Positions 7,664-16,900 of a stretch of 64,000 nt of DNA are shown one piece after another. Source of the DNA: Paraburkholderia phytofirmans PsJN (GTDB lineage Bacteria > Pseudomonadota > Gammaproteobacteria > Burkholderiales > Burkholderiaceae); the NCBI RefSeq assembly GCF_000020125.1, contig NC_010676.1, positions 1,364,001 through 1,428,000 on the forward strand, in the 5' to 3' direction. The position numbers and the translations under genes were made by a program. The first letter of the stretch is position 1. Each line of letters opens with the position of its first letter. The notes beneath the pieces were generated by a model. The model ran no database searches, had not been told where the DNA came from, and was given only the letters and a program-made list of their open reading frames with translations.

Positions 7664-10600
7664 ATGTGGATCGTCAGGCTGGCGCTGCGCCGCCCTTATA
7701 CCTTCGTGGTACTCGCCGTGCTGATCTTTATCGTCGGCCCGCTCGCGATACTGCGCACGCCGACCGATATCTTCCCGAACATCGATATCCCGGTGGTCAG
7801 CATCGTCTGGAGCTATAACGGCTTCTCGGCTCAAGACATGGCCAGTCGGATCACGTCGAACTACGAGCGTGCGCTGACTTCGGATGTGGACGATATCGAG
7901 CACATCGAGTCGCAATCGCTGAACGGCGTCTCGGTAGTGAAGATATTTTTTCATCCGGGTGCGGACATCAATCGCGCGATTGCCGAGGCGGCGTCCAATT
8001 CGGCGTCGATCCTGCGTGTGCTGCCGCCCGGCACATTGCCGCCGAACATCATTACGTATAACGCTTCCACGGTGCCGATCCTGCAACTCGGACTCTCGAG
8101 CGACACGCTCTCCGAACAGCAACTCTACGACCTCGGCAACAGCCAGATCCGCACGCAACTGGCGACAGTGCAAGGCGCGTCGGTGCCGCTGCCGTTCGGC
8201 GGCAAGGTCCGGCAGATCATGGTGGATATCGACCCGCGCGCATTGCAGGCCAAGGGACTCGCCCCGCTCGACGTGGTCAACGCCGTCAACGCGCAGAACC
8301 TGATTCTGCCGGGCGGCACGGCGAAGATCGGCACGAAGGAATACAACGTGCAGATGAACGGCAGCACCGACACGGTGGCCGCGCTCAACGATCTGCCGAT
8401 CAAGACCGTGGCCGGCGGCGTGGTGTACGTGCGCGACGTCGCTCACGTACGCGACGGCTACGCGCCGCAGACCAACATCGTGCGCAGCGACGGCAAACGC
8501 GCCGCGCTCCTGACCATCGAAAAATCCGGCAGCACCTCGACGCTGACCATCATCCAGCAGGTCAAGGCGATGCTGCCGCATATCGCGGCCGGCCTGCCGA
8601 GCGCGCTGCATATCACCGCTCTGTCCGACCAATCCGTGTTCGTGAAATCGGCCGTGGTGGGCGTGGCGCGCGAGGCGCTGATCGCCGCCGCCCTCACCGC
8701 CGTGATGATCCTGCTGTTTCTCGGCAGCTGGCGCGCCACGCTGATCATCGCGGTGTCGATTCCGCTCGCCGTACTGACCTCGCTAATCGCACTGTCCGCG
8801 CTCGGCCAGACCATCAACATCATGACGCTCGGCGGGCTTGCGCTCGCGGTGGGAATTCTCGTCGACGATGCCACCGTCGCCATCGAAAACATCACGCATC
8901 ACCTGGAGAACGGCGAAGCCTTGCAGGACGCCATCCTGAACGGCTCCGGCGAAATCGCCGTGCCGACCTTCGTCTCGACACTGTCGATCTGTATCGTGTT
9001 CGTGCCGATGTTCCTGCTCTCCGGCGTCGCGCGCTATCTGTTCGTGCCGCTCGCCGAAGCGGTGGTATTCGCGATGATCGCGTCGTACTTCTTCTCGCGC
9101 ACGCTGGTACCGACGCTTGCGATGTATCTGATGCGCGCGCGCAGCAATGCGGTCGCCACCGGCAGCGGTCCGATTGCGCGCCTGATCCGTTTTCAGGCCG
9201 GCTTCGAGCAGCGCTTCGAACGGCTGCGCGAACGCTATCGCGGTGTGCTCGGCGCGGCGATAGCGAGCCCGAAGCGCTTCATCGCGATCTTCCTCGTGCT
9301 TTGCCTCGGCTCGCTCGCGCTCGTGCCGTTCACCGGCCGCGATTTCTTCCCGGCTGTGGATACCGGCGAGATCCGCCTGCATCTGCGCGCGCCGACCGGC
9401 ACGCGCATCGAAGACACCGCGAGCATTACCGACCAGGTCGAAGCCCGCGTGCGCGACGTGATTCCGAAGCAGGAACTCGCGGCGGTGCTGGACAACATCG
9501 GCGTGCCAGTGAGCGGCATCAATCTGACCTACGACTCGTCGGACCCGATCGGCCCCGAAGATGCCGACGTGATGATCACGCTGGCGCCGAAACACAAGCC
9601 GACCGCGCAATACGTGGCGACGCTGCGCAACACACTGACCAAGGACTTCCCCGGCGTCACGTTCGCCTTCCTGCCGGCCGATATCGTCAGCCAGATTCTC
9701 AACTTCGGGCTGCCCGCGCCGATCGATATCCAGATCGTCGGCAACAAGCTCGACGCCAACCGCGCGGTGGCGAACCGCTTGCTCGCGCAACTGCGCGGCG
9801 TGCGCGGCCTCGTCGATGCGCGCATTCAACAGCCCGGCGACTCGCCCGCGATCAACGTCAACGTCGACCGCACCCGGGCGATTCAGGCAGGTCTGTTGCA
9901 ACGCGACGTATCGCAGAATCTGCTGATCGCGCTCTCCGGCAGTTCGCAGACCACGCCGAATTTCTGGCTCGATCCGCGCAACGGCGTGAGCTATCCGCTG
10001 GTGGCGATGATGCCGCAGTACGACGTCAACTCGCTGCAGGCGCTGGCCAATATTCCGGTGGCGGCGAACGGCGATGCGGCGACGGTGGCAGCGGCCGCGG
10101 GCATGGCCTCGTTCCCGGCGAACGGCACCGGACCCGCGCCGCAAAATCTGCTCGGCGCATTGAGCACGCTGACGCGCGGCACGCAGCAAGCTGTCGTCTC
10201 GCACTACAACGTGCAGCCGGTCCTCGATATCTTCGCATCGGCGCAAGGGCGGGACCTCGGCGGCGTGGCGGCGGACGTCAACCGGCTGGTCGAGCAGATC
10301 CGGCCGCAATTGCCGCCGGGCGCGTCCATCGTCGTACGCGGCCAGGTGCAGGCCATGCACGATTCGTTCAGCGGCCTCGCGAGCGGTCTCGTGTTCGCCA
10401 TCGGCCTCGTCTATCTGCTGATGGTGGTCAACTTCCAGTCGTGGCTCGACCCGTTCATCACGATCAGCGGCTTGCCGGGTTCGCTCGCCGGCATTGCGTG
10501 GATGCTGTTCAGCACGGGCACTCGTCTGAGCGTGCCAGCACTCACCGGCACCATTCTGTGCATCGGCATCGCCACGGCCAACAGCATCCTGGTCGTCAAC

Positions 10601-10918
10601 ACCGCGCGTGAACTTCACCACGGCGGCAAGCCGCCGTTGCAGGCCGCGCTCGAAGCCGGCTTCAGCCGCTTCCGTCCGGTGCTGATGACCGCCCTCGCCA
10701 TGCTGATCGGCATGCTGCCGATGGCGCTCGGCCTCGGCGACGGCGGCGAACAGAACGCGCCGCTTGGCCGCGCCGTGATCGGCGGCCTCGCGCTCGGCAC
10801 GGTGTCGACCTTGCTGTTCGTTCCGGTCGTCTACGGGATGGTGCATGCGTGGCTCGACAAACGCCGCGCGGCACGCAGCGAAAAGCACGAATCCTCAGTC
10901 ACCGCCCGCACTCTTTGA
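7664..10918 (+). CDS. RND efflux pump inner-membrane transporter
   Basis: Proton-driven resistance-nodulation-division exporter, 1084 residues from ATG at 7664 (an upstream GTG at 7631 is in frame, but AGGA precedes the ATG and the protein then begins with the typical amphipathic N-terminus MWIVRLALRRPYTFVVLAV). It has the family's twelve-helix plan with two large periplasmic loops. The proton-relay segment in helix 4 is GILVDDATVAIEN, with the expected paired aspartates. It is closest by eye to the AcrB/MexF/MdtB (HAE-1) branch rather than the heavy-metal branch, as it lacks the metal-pump DFG pattern. An Ala/Gly-rich insertion (about residues 800-830) sits in the second loop. Adaptor and outer-membrane genes follow. 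Confidence 0.92.
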   Translation: MWIVRLALRRPYTFVVLAVLIFIVGPLAILRTPTDIFPNIDIPVVSIVWSYNGFSAQDMASRITSNYERALTSDVDDIEHIESQSLNGVSVVKIFFHPGADINRAIAEAASNSASILRVLPPGTLPPNIITYNASTVPILQLGLSSDTLSEQQLYDLGNSQIRTQLATVQGASVPLPFGGKVRQIMVDIDPRALQAKGLAPLDVVNAVNAQNLILPGGTAKIGTKEYNVQMNGSTDTVAALNDLPIKTVAGGVVYVRDVAHVRDGYAPQTNIVRSDGKRAALLTIEKSGSTSTLTIIQQVKAMLPHIAAGLPSALHITALSDQSVFVKSAVVGVAREALIAAALTAVMILLFLGSWRATLIIAVSIPLAVLTSLIALSALGQTINIMTLGGLALAVGILVDDATVAIENITHHLENGEALQDAILNGSGEIAVPTFVSTLSICIVFVPMFLLSGVARYLFVPLAEAVVFAMIASYFFSRTLVPTLAMYLMRARSNAVATGSGPIARLIRFQAGFEQRFERLRERYRGVLGAAIASPKRFIAIFLVLCLGSLALVPFTGRDFFPAVDTGEIRLHLRAPTGTRIEDTASITDQVEARVRDVIPKQELAAVLDNIGVPVSGINLTYDSSDPIGPEDADVMITLAPKHKPTAQYVATLRNTLTKDFPGVTFAFLPADIVSQILNFGLPAPIDIQIVGNKLDANRAVANRLLAQLRGVRGLVDARIQQPGDSPAINVNVDRTRAIQAGLLQRDVSQNLLIALSGSSQTTPNFWLDPRNGVSYPLVAMMPQYDVNSLQALANIPVAANGDAATVAAAAGMASFPANGTGPAPQNLLGALSTLTRGTQQAVVSHYNVQPVLDIFASAQGRDLGGVAADVNRLVEQIRPQLPPGASIVVRGQVQAMHDSFSGLASGLVFAIGLVYLLMVVNFQSWLDPFITISGLPGSLAGIAWMLFSTGTRLSVPALTGTILCIGIATANSILVVNTARELHHGGKPPLQAALEAGFSRFRPVLMTALAMLIGMLPMALGLGDGGEQNAPLGRAVIGGLALGTVSTLLFVPVVYGMVHAWLDKRRAARSEKHESSVTARTL

Positions 10919-10936
10919 TTTCGACGAGACCTTTTT

Positions 10937-12304
10937 ATGAACGATTCATCACTTCCGCCGGAGTTGGGTGGGCAGGCCGAACAGGCAGCCAACGCTGCTG
11001 AAACTCGCGCGCCAGGCGCCGCTCATGCCGCTGACCCCGCGTCGGCAGCTTCGCCCGCTCAAGATTCAGAACGCGGCGCGCCCGAGCATGCCACCGCGTC
11101 CGCTGAATCCACGCATGACAAACCGGCCGAAGACGCCGTGTCGAACCGCGAGACGAACGCCGAACCGCGCCGCCGCCTCTGGCCGTTCGCGCTGAGCGGA
11201 CTTGCAGCGGTCCTGCTGATCGTCGGCATCGTGCCGCGCCTGCATGCGAGCGCCGCGCTGACAGAGCAGACACAAGCGCAAAGCATGCTCAGCGTGTCGG
11301 TGGTCGCGCCGCACGCTGCGCCGGCGGTCAACGAACTGCTGCTGCCCGGTTCCGTCACGCCGTTCGCCGAAGCCTCCATCTATACGCGCACCACCGGCTA
11401 CCTTGCACACTGGAACACCGACATCGGCGCGCAGGTGAAAAGCGGCCAGGTGCTCGCGACGATCGAAGCCCCGGATCTGGACGCGCAGCTGCGCCAGGCC
11501 CGCGCCGACGAAGCCACCGCGCAAGCCAATTTCGACTACGCGAAGACCACCGCGCAGCGCTGGCAGGACATGCTCAAGACCCAATCCGTCGCGCAGCAGG
11601 ACGCCGACACCAAGGTCAGCGACATGGAAGCGCGCCGCGCCATGCTGGCGTCGGCGCAGGCCAATGTCGCGCATCTCGCCGAACTCGTCTCGTACGAAAA
11701 GATCACCGCGCCGTTCGACGGCGTGATCACCGCGCGCAACGTCGACGTCGGCGCGTTGGTGACGGCCGGCGGCACGCCTGGCGCCGCGGGCATGTCGGGC
11801 GAGCTGTTTCATATCCAGCAGAACGGCGTGCTGCGCGTGTTCGTCGATGTGCCGCAGAACGACGCGCCGTACGTCACGCCGGCCACGGGCGTGTATCTGA
11901 CCGCCCAGCAGTATCCGGGCCGCCGCATCGCGGCAAAGGTGGCGCGCAGCACCGGTTCGATCGATCCGTCGAGCCGCACCTTGCGCGTCGAGGTCGACGT
12001 CGACAACAAGGACGGCGCGCTGTTGCCCGGCGCTTACACGCAGGTGCATCTGCAACTGCAATCGGTCACGCCGGCGCTCGATCTGCCGGTCAGCGCGCTG
12101 CTGTTCAGGCCGGACGGCGTGACGGTCGCCGTGGTCGACAGCAACGGCCGGGCGCTGCTCAAGACCGTACAGATCGGCCGCGATTTCGGCACGCACGTGG
12201 AAATCACGACCGGACTCGCTGCCTCGGACCGCGTGATCGACAACCCCGGCGATTCGATCTCCACCGGCCAGATGGTTCAGATCATGCCGGCCATGCACGG
12301 CTGA
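10937..12304 (+). CDS. RND efflux periplasmic adaptor (membrane fusion protein)
   Basis: Adaptor linking the inner-membrane pump to the outer-membrane channel, 455 residues. The core has the usual order: lipoyl-like half (GYLAHWNTDIGAQVKSGQVL), alpha-helical hairpin (about residues 180-245), second lipoyl half (ITAPFDGVITARNVDVG), beta-barrel and membrane-proximal domain. The N-terminus is unusual: about 80 hydrophilic Ala/Glu-rich residues come before the single hydrophobic helix (about 83-103). So the protein is probably a type II membrane-anchored protein with a cytoplasmic tail, instead of having a signal peptide or lipobox. It begins 18 bp after the pump gene. Confidence 0.9.
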   Translation: MNDSSLPPELGGQAEQAANAAETRAPGAAHAADPASAASPAQDSERGAPEHATASAESTHDKPAEDAVSNRETNAEPRRRLWPFALSGLAAVLLIVGIVPRLHASAALTEQTQAQSMLSVSVVAPHAAPAVNELLLPGSVTPFAEASIYTRTTGYLAHWNTDIGAQVKSGQVLATIEAPDLDAQLRQARADEATAQANFDYAKTTAQRWQDMLKTQSVAQQDADTKVSDMEARRAMLASAQANVAHLAELVSYEKITAPFDGVITARNVDVGALVTAGGTPGAAGMSGELFHIQQNGVLRVFVDVPQNDAPYVTPATGVYLTAQQYPGRRIAAKVARSTGSIDPSSRTLRVEVDVDNKDGALLPGAYTQVHLQLQSVTPALDLPVSALLFRPDGVTVAVVDSNGRALLKTVQIGRDFGTHVEITTGLAASDRVIDNPGDSISTGQMVQIMPAMHG

Positions 12305-12331
12305 GTGCTTCGTCAGATAAAGGATTTGCCG

Positions 12332-13819
12332 ATGATCAACCTGCCTCTTCCCCGGTCTTTGCCGCGCCGCGCGCTGGCGGCCACGCTGATCGGCGCGCTG
12401 CTCAGCGCGTGCTCGACCCTGCCTGCGTATCAACGCCCAAGCGCCGACATTCCGGCGCAGTACGCGGGCGCCGTGCATACGGGCGCCGTGCAAGCGAGCG
12501 ACACACCAGGCTGGGCGCAAGCCGCGCCGGCCGACTCGACGCCGCGCGGTCCCTGGTGGACGATCTTCAACGATCCCGTGCTGAACGAACTGGAGGCGCG
12601 CATCGACGTGTCGAACCAGACCGTGCGCAAGGCCGTCGCGCAGGTTCAGCAGGCACGCTCGATGGTGGACTATCAGCGCGCCGGCTTCTTCCCGACCATC
12701 ACCGCCGGTGTCGCGCAGGACCGCTACCGGACCTCGCAGAACGTGGAAGGGAAATCGCTCGCGGGCAAGACGGTGCCGGACTATTCGGCGGGCGTGTCGG
12801 CGAGTTGGGAGCCGGATCTGTTCGGGCGCGTGCGCGACAGCGTGACCGGCGCTCAGGCCGACGCTCAGGCGAGCGAGGCCGACCTCGAAGGCGTGCGCCT
12901 GTCGATGAGCGCGGACCTCGCCGCCGACTACTTCTCGCTGCGCTCGCTCGACACGCAGAAGAAGCTGCTCGACGACAGCGTGAACGCCTACGCCGCCGCG
13001 TTGAAGCTGTTGCAGCAGCAGCTGAGCAACGGTGCGATCGATGCCTCCGCCGTCGCTCAGGCTACGACGCAACTCGAAGCGACGCGCACCCAGGACACCG
13101 ACATCGACGTGACGCGCGCGCAGCTGCAGCACGCAATCGCGACGCTGATCGGCGAACCGGCATCGACCTTTACGCTTCCGCCGAACGGTACGGCCGTGAC
13201 GCCGCCGGCAATTCCGATTGGTGTGCCGTCGCAACTGCTGGAGCGGCGCCCCGATATCGCCGCCGCCGAACGGCGCGTGGCTTCCGCGAATGCGCAGATC
13301 GGCGTGGCGCATGCAGCGTTTTTTCCGGATCTCGTGTTGTCCGCGAGCGCGGGTCTCGAAAGCACGTTTTTCGCGCCATGGCTGAGCGCGCCGAGTCTGT
13401 TCTGGTCGCTCGGTCCGCAACTGGCCGGCACGCTGTTCGACGGCGGCAAGCGCAAAGCGACCCTGCACGGCGCCACCGCGCAATACGACGGCGCCGTCGC
13501 GGATTATCGACAGTCGGTGCTGGTGGCGTTCCAGCAGGTCGAGGACAACCTGTCCGCCCTGCACTCCCTCGCCGACGAAGCCGCCAGCCAGCAGCGCGCC
13601 ACCACGGCCGCGGACCTGTCGTTGCGGCTCACGACGAATCGCTTCAACGCAGGCGCGGTCAGCTATCTCGACGTGGTGACCGCGCAGACGATTGCGCTGA
13701 CGAACCAGCGTATCGCGGATCAGATCGCCGCGCGGCAATTGGAGTCGAGTGTGTTGTTGCTGAAGGCGTTGGGTGGGACTTGGGGTGCGGAAGGCGAGGG
13801 AGCGGCGGGAGCTATTTAA
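12332..13819 (+). CDS. Outer-membrane efflux lipoprotein (NodT family)
   Basis: TolC-like outer-membrane channel of the RND efflux lipoprotein (NodT) family, 495 residues. ATG at 12332 follows AAAGGATTTGCCG and opens a signal peptide ending in the lipobox LLSAC, so the mature protein is lipidated on Cys. The frame is open from GTG at 12305 but that would bury the signal peptide. The two internal repeats of the OEP fold are evident, each with an SWEPDLFGRVRDSV-type segment and long heptad-like helices. It completes the tripartite pump with the two genes upstream. Substrate cannot be read from the sequence. Confidence 0.9.
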   Translation: MINLPLPRSLPRRALAATLIGALLSACSTLPAYQRPSADIPAQYAGAVHTGAVQASDTPGWAQAAPADSTPRGPWWTIFNDPVLNELEARIDVSNQTVRKAVAQVQQARSMVDYQRAGFFPTITAGVAQDRYRTSQNVEGKSLAGKTVPDYSAGVSASWEPDLFGRVRDSVTGAQADAQASEADLEGVRLSMSADLAADYFSLRSLDTQKKLLDDSVNAYAAALKLLQQQLSNGAIDASAVAQATTQLEATRTQDTDIDVTRAQLQHAIATLIGEPASTFTLPPNGTAVTPPAIPIGVPSQLLERRPDIAAAERRVASANAQIGVAHAAFFPDLVLSASAGLESTFFAPWLSAPSLFWSLGPQLAGTLFDGGKRKATLHGATAQYDGAVADYRQSVLVAFQQVEDNLSALHSLADEAASQQRATTAADLSLRLTTNRFNAGAVSYLDVVTAQTIALTNQRIADQIAARQLESSVLLLKALGGTWGAEGEGAAGAI

Positions 13820-13845
13820 GCGGAGTTTCAGCGAAACTTGGCGGG

Positions 13846-13877
13846 GGCACCGCGGCGAACTGCTGAAACGCGGTGCC
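13846..13877. terminator. Hairpin in the convergent gap after the RND operon
   Basis: A perfect 9-bp inverted repeat (GGCACCGCG / CGCGGTGCC) with a 14-nt loop lies between the convergent RND operon and the leftward effector gene. A smaller hairpin (AGTTTC-AGC-GAAACT, 13824-13838) precedes it. Neither has a T run; either could serve both directions. Confidence 0.4.
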
Positions 13878-13951
13878 GGCCAGATGGCGCGAGTATCGTT
13901 TGGCATTTGCAGGTGCGCTGCCACTTTCTATTCGAGCAGCGCGCCTCCGCG

Positions 13952-16900
13952 TCACGCCAGGACCTTTTTGACTTCGTCCAGTGGTATCTCAAACAAATTA
14001 GCGATGAACTCGGGACTTAGCTGGTCGTCCCTCGCAAGCTTTCGGATCTCGATCTTGTCGGCTTCACTTAGCACTACGGTTGCTGGTGGAGGCGTTGTCG
14101 TGGAAGGTGTTGTTGGAGCAGGCGCAGCAGCGGGAAGCGGGTCGATCGGGTCGTCCGCAGGTGCCACCAGAGGAAGGTCTTGTTCATACAACCTCTCAAC
14201 CGCCGCCACGTCCACGTGTAGGCCGTCCGCGACCTGCTTTAGCCGCTGCCCGTCATCTAGCGCGCGGATCGCCTGCCCTTCCTGCTCCGCGGTGAGTGGC
14301 CGTATCCATTCATACGAAACGCCAACGCTCGCTGTACCATGGGACGGCCCCGGTTGCGGCGACGCGGCGTGCGAGACAATGGAGCCCATCTCGTATTCGC
14401 GTTCGACGACCATCACCGTCGTCTCCGGCAAACCAGTGGCTCTCGCCAGTTCACCCGTCGTGAAGGTGCGGTCCTGATCGTCGAGCGCAGCCACGAGATC
14501 CGCCAGTTGCTTTGGCATGACAGAGTCCATGGTTTTGCTGCGATATTCATTGGCGAGACTATGGGCTTTCCAAAGAGAGATGCCTAATTTCTCGGCGACG
14601 TCTTCTCTGGTATAGCCTTTCTTAAACATATCCTCCGCCACAGCCCCATCCGCGGAGTTCAGTTGGATGTCGTGGATATCGTGTGTGCCCGGGGGAACCT
14701 TGTGGCGCAAGCGAAGGACATACTCTGGAGGGATGCCTAGCTTGTCACCAACCTCAATGAAGGACTGTCCCTCCCGCAACAGCTCGCTGGCCAGCGAATC
14801 TCTCGCCATTCGCTGCTGGTTTGCGATTCCACGGACCGTTTCGACTGGAAGGCCCTGTTCCTTGGCAATCTCTTTCGCAGCTTTACCCTGATCCAGTTGC
14901 CGAAGCACTGCTGTTCGCTTTTCTGGCGTCGTGTCCCACCACGACCTCTTGTAGGTATCAGCGTTGACATTGGCACAAATATCTTTGACCGTGGTCTCCG
15001 ATAAACCAACAGTGGAGGCGACCACTCGAATAGTTTTTCCCTGACCTCGCAGGGCGAATACCTGGTCGATCTGCTCAGGAGTCGCGGGCGCCCGCAGAAC
15101 TTTCACAGGCAATCGTTCTTGCCGCGCGATTCGCCAAACGGAATTCCTGGATACGCCGTTGGCCCGGGCAACCTCTCTCTGGCTCGCCCCTTCCGTGAGT
15201 TGCCGGATAATGTCCGCACGGACGGCGGCTGTGATTTTTCGGTGCCATCTGTGGGCCGGGAGCGACTTCATCCCGCTTCTGATGTTCAGTACCGAATTCG
15301 CCGATATCCCGACTTTTCTTCCTATTTCAGTGGTCGACAGGCTCCCTTCGGCGAGGAGTTTTTCTACTTGCAATCGAATCTCTGGAGAAATCGTGTTCGC
15401 AAGGACGGCAATATTGTTGCTTTTCGCAAGCGTGGAGACGAACGCACGCGATATCCCCAATCTTGCTGCTATGTCGCTGCGTGACAAGTCCCCTTCTCTC
15501 AACAGCCTGATGGCCGCTTCTCTGGTCGCGGGTGGGATGGGCTGGTTGCGCACCGAGCCAGGAGCAGACTGCCTGATACTGTAGTCGCTGGCGGTGTTTC
15601 TAACGAAAGCCATCGACACCCCCATTCTGGTTGCGATTTGCTGCTGTGACATGTCACCTTCCTTGAGTAGCCTTACGATTTCCTGTACTACCCCATCGCT
15701 GATTTTCGGCTTTCCTCCCATCAGACCGACGTCTCCATGCACTTCCCAGGTGTTGGTTTTTTCGTTCAACCGCACGGGATATTGTGGTCTCCACGACGCT
15801 GCCGGATCGAACACGCGCCAGGTGTCGTTATCCCTGTCGAAGCGGACGCGATAGGCCTTTCCTCCGAGTTCGATATACCGGTCGCCCTTGGAATCCTCGA
15901 GAATTCCCGGTTGAGCCCCCCGGCGTAAACTGCCGGGAACGACATGCGGGTCGGCATAGGTAGCAAGCGATCCATAGGAGTTGATGCCAACCGCTTCATG
16001 CGCGAGTTCGCTGACGGGATCGACGGCAGGCCCCGTCTCCACGAGAGCCTTCCTCTCGAGCACTTGCGCGGTAGCCTTTGCTTCGGGACTCAACCGCTCA
16101 TCTGCCAGCGTCTCCCTGGCAATGCGCTCACTGGCATCATCAACGAGGCCTTTGCCTCCAGCGCGCACCACTTTCCCGGCCAGATTGTCAAGCTCGGTTT
16201 TTCTCGCTGCCGCTGCAAGCGCTTTAGCCCCGCGGCCCACCTGTTTGCCAACACCCGCGCCGGTAATTAAGTCGAGCATCATCCCGCCGAATTCGAGCCC
16301 CATGCGCACGTTGTCGGGAAGGGTCGAAGGTATTTGATCAGCCAGAAAACCTATGGGCGTCATCTCGAGCATGACTCGCATTACGCCTTCCAGTATTTGC
16401 GTGGCTAACCTTGCTGCCCGTACCTTGGGGGTGATGGAATGGTTCCTGTGACTGGTGTCGCTCAGGACATCGGTGTACAGGTCGCTAAGATCCCGTACAT
16501 AGTCGTCGCTCACGGGAGGCAGCTTCCCAAGAATATCCGTGTACCTCTTGGGGCCTCCCACCCCGTGAGCATTCAGTGGGCTGGTTACCTGAATGTGCCA
16601 GGCATTCAGCTTGTTCCGCAGTTCCGCCGAAGTGTACATACGTTGCGTAAAGGCCAGCAGGACCTTATCTTTCAAACGGTCCTGCCCGGGAGTGATTTGA
16701 AATAGCTGACGACCAATCAGTTCGTAGCGCTTTGCTGGATCGGTCTGCGCTTCTGCTTCCTTCAGAATACGGTCGACTTCCTTATTGGCTTCCTCCCACT
16801 GTTCGAGTTGCCCGTATTGGTCCACGTTCACTGCTATACCGATTAGCTGCTGCAAGCGCGCCTTGATCTCGACGGCCAGCTTAAAAATCGCTTTCCGTTC

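Noticed and set aside
8783..10888. Long leftward open frame (701 codons) opposite the RND pump gene
   Set aside because: It is antisense to a well-conserved transporter, has Arg/His-rich composition typical of GC-rich shadow frames, and lacks a ribosome site or domain.
11066..13924. Leftward open frame of 952 codons opposite the adaptor and outer-membrane genes
   Set aside because: The forward genes are intact families; the reverse frame has no recognisable domain and the base-composition pattern of a mirror frame.
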